A stretch of DNA of 64,000 nucleotides from Gadus chalcogrammus (taxonomy: Eukaryota > Chordata > Actinopteri > Gadiformes > Gadidae). Positions 58,121-64,000 of this stretch are shown here, in pieces. The stretch is taken from assembly GCF_026213295.1 (NCBI RefSeq), contig NC_079420.1, forward strand, positions 10,559,328-10,623,327, written 5' to 3'. The notes beneath the pieces were generated by a model. The model ran no database searches and was not told where the DNA came from. It saw only the letters and a list, made by a program, of their open reading frames with translations. Position 1 is the first letter of the stretch. Each line of letters opens with the position of its first letter. The position numbers and the translations under genes were made by a program.

Positions 58121-60723
58121 TCAGGGTGCCGAGGGCTGGGCGGTCCACACGCTGACCGTCCTCACGATGAGCCAGTCCTCCTGACTGGCCGTCACCACTA
58201 TCCGAACGCACTGGACCTCAAAGCCGATCTTATGGTGCACGTTGTGCACCTCGATGCGGCCGTCCTTAAACTCCCCCAGCGTGATGTAGGAGGTGCACTG
58301 CTGGCCCTGCCTGGACTCCGTAAGCCTCCGCCCGACCTCCAGCGCCCCGCGGTGCAGGACGTCGCTCTGCCGGTCGTCCGACCCCGTGACGACCCTGATC
58401 CGGCTGATCCTGGCGGACTTGTTAAAGATGACGACCAAGAAGTCCCCGGTGAACGGCGGCTTCCCCCAGAAGTACTCCTCGGCGACGCTGCTGTAGGCCC
58501 GGCCGACGTCGTAGCTCTCGAACACGTGGATGTTGGTGTGCAGGCGGGCGGGCGGGTTGTCGGGGACGTCCGCCGAGTCCTCCTCGAAGTCGTCGTCCTG
58601 CAGCTTGTTCTCGGCACCGTTGTACGAGGAGTAATAGCCCATGTGCTGGAACAGCGAGGGCCGGAAGCGGATCACGTCCTTCTGGGCCAGCAGGCCCCTG
58701 AAGTGGAGGAGGAGCCAGTCGCACGGCATCTCCTGGTAGAAGAGCAGCAGGAAGCGGGCCAGGCGCGGCAGGTCCCCCGAGCGGTACAGCTTCCCGATGT
58801 ACCCCAGCTTGGAGAACTCCAGCATCACCCAGTAGGAGCCTTCCCGGGAGGAGATCACCTTCTTCAGGGAGGTCAGGAAATTCCTGGAGCAGCGCACGTC
58901 GTCCTCCAGCATCATGTAGAAGTCCGAGAGCTCGGTGCAGAAGTTGAGCAGGAAGGCGTAGTCGACATTCTGCTTGGAGCGGAACCGGACCCGGTCGTCG
59001 GGGTCGTTGAAGTTCCTCTTCAGACCGTCCAGAGGCGGGTAGTACTCCTCCGGAGCCTGGATGACCAGCAGGCGCCCGGCGAGAATGTGGTGGGCAAACC
59101 TCCGGGAGATCTCCTGCACCAGGTGGTCACACCACGCCAGGTCGAAGTCCGCCAGGTGGACCACCACCACCATCTGCTGTAGCTCCTCGTAGCTGGACTG
59201 GTCGAAGATGGACTTGATCGTTTCTATCAGGTAGTTCCCCTTTCTCCGTTTGACGGACGACAGGCCGATGGTGAGGAACTCTGTGTGGGAAAGACATTTT
59301 GGTAAAGAAAAAAAGAACTGAAGGATTAAAACCCAGGCTGTAACCCTAACCCAGTGATTACTAGCACACTCATGCTTCAAAACAACAAGCCAGATTCAAC
59401 TAAACTCCAGTCCCTTGAGTTCTTCAACAATGAGACCGTGGGTGGGGTCTTTGCTGACAATTGCTCTTGTCATTGCTGACAAGAGCAATGCAAGACGTAT
59501 TATTTTGTTTTCCATTATTTTAGGTTATCGATATCTATTCGTAACACACAGAATGATACGAGGGCCACTCACTCCTGCGGTTCAGGGGCAGGCCCGCCAG
59601 GTAGCGGTACGTCACGTTGATGCTCCCCGAGAAGTTGGCCGGCTCCCGGAGCCCGGGTACGTCTCTCTCTGGGGGCCCTGGGGGGCCCGGGGGCAGCAGC
59701 GTCTCGCCCAGAGGCCGTTTCTCCGCCTCCTGTGGAGAGGAGGACCGTCAGCCACCGGCGCCTGCACCACGTCTCCACCGCTCAGAGGAACGCAGAACCA
59801 GGGACCAAAGCACCACGCAGAACCAGGGACCAAAGAACCACTCAGAACCAGGAACCAAAGCACCACGCAGAACCAGGGACCAAAGCACCACGCAGAACCA
59901 GGAACCAAAGCACCACTCAGAACCAGGAACCAAAGCACCACGCAGAACCAGGGACCAAAGAACCACTCAGAACCAGGAACCAAAGCACCACGCAGAACCA
60001 GGAACCAAAGCACCACGCAGAACCAGGGACCAAAGCACCACGCAGAACCAGGAACCAAAGCACTACGCAGAACCAGGAACCAAAGAACCACGCAGAACCA
60101 GGGACCAAAGCACCACGCAGAACCAGGAACCAAAGAACCACTCAGAACCAGGAACCAAAGCACCACGCAGAACCAGGGACCAAAGCACCACGCAGAACCA
60201 GGAACCAAAGCACCACGCAGAACCAGGGACCAAAGCACCACGCAGAACCAGGAACCAAAGCACCACGCAGACATTCAGGGCGTTGAGCAGACGCTTTCAT
60301 CCAGAGTGACTTACATTGACAGAAGTGCATTGGTCAGAAGAAGGAGAAACAACAATATATGACTGTCGGTACAGTAAGGTTCATAGATCCAAGTGCCAAG
60401 CACTAACAATCTAACGATAGCTAGGATGAGACGCTACACAATGCTAAGTACAATGCTTGAAGGGGTTCAACACTAGGGTGGGGTTCAGTGCTAGGGTGGG
60501 GTTCAATTCTACGGTGGGGTTCAACTCTACGGTGGGGTTCAACAATACAGTGGGGTTCAGCTCATCCCGTGGTCACCGCTCGGTGCTGACTCACCAGCAC
60601 ATACTCATTGTCCATGTAGAGGTTGAAGAAGAGGAGGAAGGTGATTAGGAAGACCAGGACCGGGATCGTGGCGCGCTTCCGAAAGCATCTCATCCTGTCG
60701 ACGGCCTTCACCACCAGCCTCAT
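58121..60723 (-). CDS. mgat4c: MGAT4C-type N-acetylglucosaminyltransferase (GnT-IV family)
   Basis: Type II Golgi membrane protein of the GnT-IV family (beta-1,4-GlcNAc transfer to the core alpha-1,3-mannose arm of N-glycans); catalytic activity of the C member is poorly established. Coding exons in transcript order: 60723-60595, 59729-59573, 59280-58121, total 481 aa (human MGAT4C about 478). A short basic cytoplasmic tail (MRCFRKR) is followed by one hydrophobic anchor at about residues 19-37. The large last exon carries the GnT-IV domain with [15 protein letters not shown], the acidic metal-binding MLEDDVRC and [10 protein letters not shown], plus a C-terminal lectin-like part ending [10 protein letters not shown]. 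The start at 60723 reproduces the spacing between the MGAT4C start and MRC. The frame stays open upstream through a Ser-rich stretch, which I treat as untranslated. The 59573 donor (A then gtgagt) was fixed by phase. Confidence 0.92.
59783..60268 (+). repeat. 26-bp minisatellite in mgat4c intron, about 18 units
   Basis: The unit is GAACCAGGAACCAAAGCACC then ACGCA, with G/A and C/A variants. The unit lacks stop codons in most frames, so long open frames appear on both strands. Confidence 0.92.
60275..60465 (-). mobile_element. Family B repeat in mgat4c intron
   Basis: It carries GAGCAGACGCTTTCATCC, GACTGTCGGTACAGTAAGG and CCAAGTGCCAAGCACTAAC, and directly borders the 26-bp minisatellite. Confidence 0.65.
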
Positions 60724-60815
60724 GGCCTCCGGCCTCGGCCCGGACACGGAGACGGAGTCGGAGGAGGAGGAGGAGGAGGAGGAAGAGGAGGCTGCATGGA
60801 CCGCCGGCTCGGGAA
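60724..60815 (-). promoter_or_regulatory. mgat4c: mgat4c 5' UTR part of first coding exon
   Basis: A possible acceptor (gttcccgtag) ends at 60816 on the minus strand. The segment contains a TCC trinucleotide run (about 60755-60790) that would read poly-Ser in frame with the gene. Because the mammalian start aligns with 60723, it is more likely leader than protein. Confidence 0.45.
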
Positions 60816-60854
60816 CTACGGGAACACAAGAGGGAATATGCTCCAATATAATTT

Positions 60855-61222
60855 TTACCTTCCCGATAACGATTCCTCAACTTGAGTACCGGCCGATACG
60901 AGTATATACCGATACAGCTCCTAGCATTGTAACTACTAATAGCACGTGTTCTGATTGAAGGGTTGCTTTTATCCTCTAGTTCAGTGTGAGCATTCGTGTT
61001 TTTCCGACTTAGCTTGAATGCCAATGGTCGGAGTTGACATGTTTCCGATTCCGACTTTCCACCTCCGACTGTTAGTGGGATGTTTTCATGTTTAGCAAAA
61101 TGAGCCACGTGATGGCATCGGATCGTTGTGTAGACTTCCATACTCGCCGATACCCAATACTGCATTTTAGGTGGTATCAGAGGAATTTCTGATACTGGTA
61201 TCTGTATCGGAACAACTCTAGG
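60855..61222 (+). mobile_element. Family C repeat, longest copy
   Basis: Both halves are present: AACTTGAGTACCGGCCGATA at the left and GTATCTGTATCGGAACAACT at the right. Confidence 0.6.
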
Positions 61223-61559
61223 AAGGAGAAATTACAACTGCCTCATCTCTCTGAGATCGTAGCCGCACCATGTAGCATGGAGGACCTTCTGATATCCACA
61301 GCTAGTCTGTGAATACGTCTGGCTGGCGTCTGCCGTGAGAGAGAAGCCAACTGAATTACTGTTGAGTCCGGACACGTGTCTGTTGTGATGAGGAGACTCC
61401 CGGTCAGCCTCCTTCAGGGCTGTCAGCGTGTCCCAAAGAACACGGCCCGACGCCCGGGCCTCAACACCTGCCTCACCTCCTGACCTCCAATCCCCCGCTC
61501 CTCATTTGAGCTTCTACTGACCCTGGGTCAGTTTAGTCTAAATACAGAGACGAAGACGC

Positions 61560-61675
61560 AATAGCCAAAACCCTAAATCCTGACCCTAAACTTTGAACCC
61601 CTAAACCCTCCCCTAAACCCTAAACCTTAATCCCTGACCCCTGAACCCTAAACCCTAAACCCCAAACCAAAACCC
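61560..61675 (+). repeat. Degenerate CCCTAAA-type repeat
   Basis: Irregular copies of CCCTAAAC and CCTAAACCC resemble, but do not match, the vertebrate telomere unit. Confidence 0.7.
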
Positions 61676-62295
61676 TGTGCTTTATATGATGGCTGTGAAA
61701 GCGTAACCAGCCTCATTCTATGTTAATGGTATTGAGAGGCATCACCCTGGCGTGGTTCAGAGTGCGGGGCAATGCCTGATTCCATGATCTTATGTAAGAC
61801 CTCATATTTCCAAAGGTAGATATGACTGAGATAACAACCTGTGCGTGAGCTTGTCTAAAAAGGGTGCATCTAAATCTTGAATGTGCGGCAGCTTTGAAGA
61901 AGGTTCATTAAATGTTCATCGCTAGTCCAGCTGGTGGCTCTAAAGAAAGCAACATCAGTAGCAGAAGAAGAGGATGGTGGAGGAGAGGAGGCACTCTGTC
62001 TCTCACTCTCTCTCTCTCTCTCTTTCTCTGTCTGTCTCTCTCTCTCTCTCTGTCTCTCTTCAGTCAGCAGAGATTCTGAGACCGTAGAAGCGGAGTCAAG
62101 TCATTACAAGAGCATGCATGCACACACATGTACACTCACAGAAACCCCTGTTAGTATGCGTAATACAAATACACACACGCAAAATCAAAGAAACCCCTTT
62201 GAGTGTATGTAGAACAAACAGACACACATACTCACACACATACAAACAGAAACATAAACACACACACAAACCTGTGTGAGTGGTACAATCACATG

Positions 62296-62427
<132 letters not shown>

Positions 62428-62486
62428 TCCGCATGCAAATATATGGAAGCAAAAACTTCTGAAATGCACACACAAACTGGCTAGGA

Positions 62487-62489
<3 letters not shown>

Positions 62490-62566
<77 letters not shown>
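62490..62566 (+). repeat. (CA)n microsatellite
   Basis: Second CA run, separated from the first by 65 bases of unique sequence. Confidence 0.95.
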
Positions 62567-62570
<4 letters not shown>

Positions 62571-62964
62571 ATTGTTTCTCTGAGGGTGAACTCATCAGCC
62601 CTCTGTTTGCGTTCTCTGGAGGTAAACACCAACAGTAAGGATGTCCCTCATAGGTCACATATATTTAAATGGAAATGAAGCCAACCTATGAATAAATAAC
62701 CGCCGCACGCCGAGCGCATGTTTGCTAGGTTCCCGCTGCCAAGGTTCCATCAGCGTTCTATTGGCATATCTATGCATTAAAAAACATTTTCACGGCCAAG
62801 TCATTTTAGATTAGTCAGTGAAAAAAAAGACAGGGAATTAACGTCAGCAACGACAGGGAATTTAAATTTGTCAATGTCGAAGTGTCTTACAGGCTGCTGG
62901 GGGTTTTGTAAAGTCAACTAGAAAACATCGAGGCCATGACTGACCATACAACATGAGCAAATAA

Positions 62965-63245
62965 ATGGTAATGGTAAATGGACTGCATTTATACCGTGCT
63001 TTTCTAACCAGTGGCCACTCAAAGTGCTTTACAATATTGCCTAAAATTCAACCATTCATGCACACATTCACAGACCGACGGCGGTGTCAGCCACGCAAGG
63101 CGTCAGCCAGCTCGTCAGGAGCAGTCAGGGTGAGGGGTCTCGCTCAGGGACACCTCAACAATCTAAGAGGAGAAGCAGGTGATAGCGAACTAGCAACCTT
63201 CCGGTGATCAGCAACCCTGCCATACCTCCTGAGCCACATGCCGCC
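62965..63245 (-). mobile_element. Family A repeat (reverse orientation)
   Basis: It opens with TGGACTGCATTTATACCG and ends with CCTGAGCCACATGCCGCC, the reverse of the family's ends. It is nearly complete. Confidence 0.75.
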
Positions 63246-64000
63246 AATCGAGCCGTATACGAACACACAGACATCCAGCCACAGAAACACCAAAACACAA
63301 ACACACAGACTGCAGATGGAGGGTGCTTTTCCATCTCTTAAGACTACCAGAAGGTTGTTGGTTCAGCGATAGCAGAGTGCTTGCTCAGCTGCTCCGGGCA
63401 GCAGCAGGTTCTTCTAAAGAAACCTTTCCAAAGTGGAGGGGCCCGATCAATACCGGGGCGCAATTAGATGAGTAAAATATGCAACAATGCTCCGTGATTC
63501 ATCTTCCTAATTAAAAAGAGAGAGTGTTCTTTTTTGCCACGCTGTCTGTTCAGCTCAGATGCTGAGCTGCTCATTCTGTCAGAGTGGATAGAACTCTGTT
63601 ATTGAGTTCTTTAACTCTGAAAGACCCCCAATAACTGAGAGGGGCTCAACCAGAATCACAATCAGAATGAATCAAACCCACTTTGCTTTTCTCGATAATC
63701 CCAGACAGTGTTTTTAAATCTCAGCCGAGTGCCGTCATCCGCTGAGAGTTTTGCAAGTTGCAAATTGTTGGAGGTTCCAGAAGTGCTGAATAACACGTTT
63801 GGCAAGGTCTGCATTCATTCGGTTTCCCCGCCATCCCCTCATCTAATTCCTACTGCCTCGCTGAAACGCTGACCACTTTAAAATCTCTCTGGGCGGTCTC
63901 CCAGTAAATGTCTCTATTCAAGTATATCTATCTTTATATATCTATCTTTATCTTTCTCTCTCTCTCTTTTCCCTTCTCTCGCTCTCTCTCTCTCTCGCTA

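Noticed and set aside
58085..59182. 365-codon open frame on the plus strand
   Set aside because: It is antisense to the large mgat4c exon. The minus-strand frame is a clear GnT-IV-family protein, and the plus frame has no recognisable domain.
59415..60362. Several long open frames on both strands across the 26-bp repeat
   Set aside because: The repeat unit lacks stop codons in most frames, so openness is automatic. No unique domain sequence is present.
60724..60846. N-terminal Ser-rich extension of mgat4c
   Set aside because: The frame is open, but the mammalian start aligns at 60723, and the Ser run is a TCC repeat that overlaps a likely acceptor and leader.

Overview
The window is vertebrate nuclear DNA, almost certainly from a ray-finned fish. 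The genes are split into many small GT-AG exons and encode conserved vertebrate proteins. Introns are compact and full of tandem repeats, including very long TG/CA tracts of 80-180 bp. At least three interspersed repeat families recur. The extreme tandem-repeat load resembles what is reported for codfishes, but that placement is inference.

Five protein genes were reconstructed exon by exon. From left to right they are: cdk17 (PCTAIRE kinase 2; + strand, 16 coding exons, 524 aa), elk3 (ETS factor; - strand, 4 coding exons, 468 aa), hal (histidine ammonia-lyase; + strand, 20 coding exons, 655 aa), rnf141 (RING finger; - strand, 5 coding exons, 226 aa) and mgat4c (Golgi GnT-IV-family glycosyltransferase; - strand, 3 coding exons, 481 aa). 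All splice phases close without frameshifts. All five look intact.

Layout: 1-10.5 kb is repeat-rich 5' flank or 5' UTR intron of cdk17. cdk17 coding sequence runs from 10.5 to 28.3 kb. cdk17 and elk3 are tail to tail near 29.8-29.9 kb. elk3 coding sequence spans 30.6-35.9 kb, with a GC-rich promoter region near 38.9-39.2 kb. elk3 and hal are head to head. hal spans 40.6-49.4 kb and meets rnf141 (51.8-54.6 kb, probable non-coding first exon near 56.2 kb) tail to tail. mgat4c occupies 58.1-60.7 kb and its upstream part probably continues beyond the window. The genes do not form a pathway; they are neighbours by synteny. cdk17, elk3 and hal are also close together in human 12q23, where LTA4H lies between HAL and ELK3; no LTA4H exon is visible here.

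The most unusual feature is a recurring architecture in which tandem or local duplications are built from exon edges. Copies of 5' splice sites (hal exon 16, rnf141 coding exon 2, cdk17 exon 10), of a 3' splice site with its exon start (elk3 last exon), and of a stop codon context (rnf141) are repeated beside the genuine site. Other points are an array of ten DR1-type AGGTCA repeats in the cdk17 3' UTR, splice sites that directly abut long TG tracts, and a hAT element nested in another repeat.
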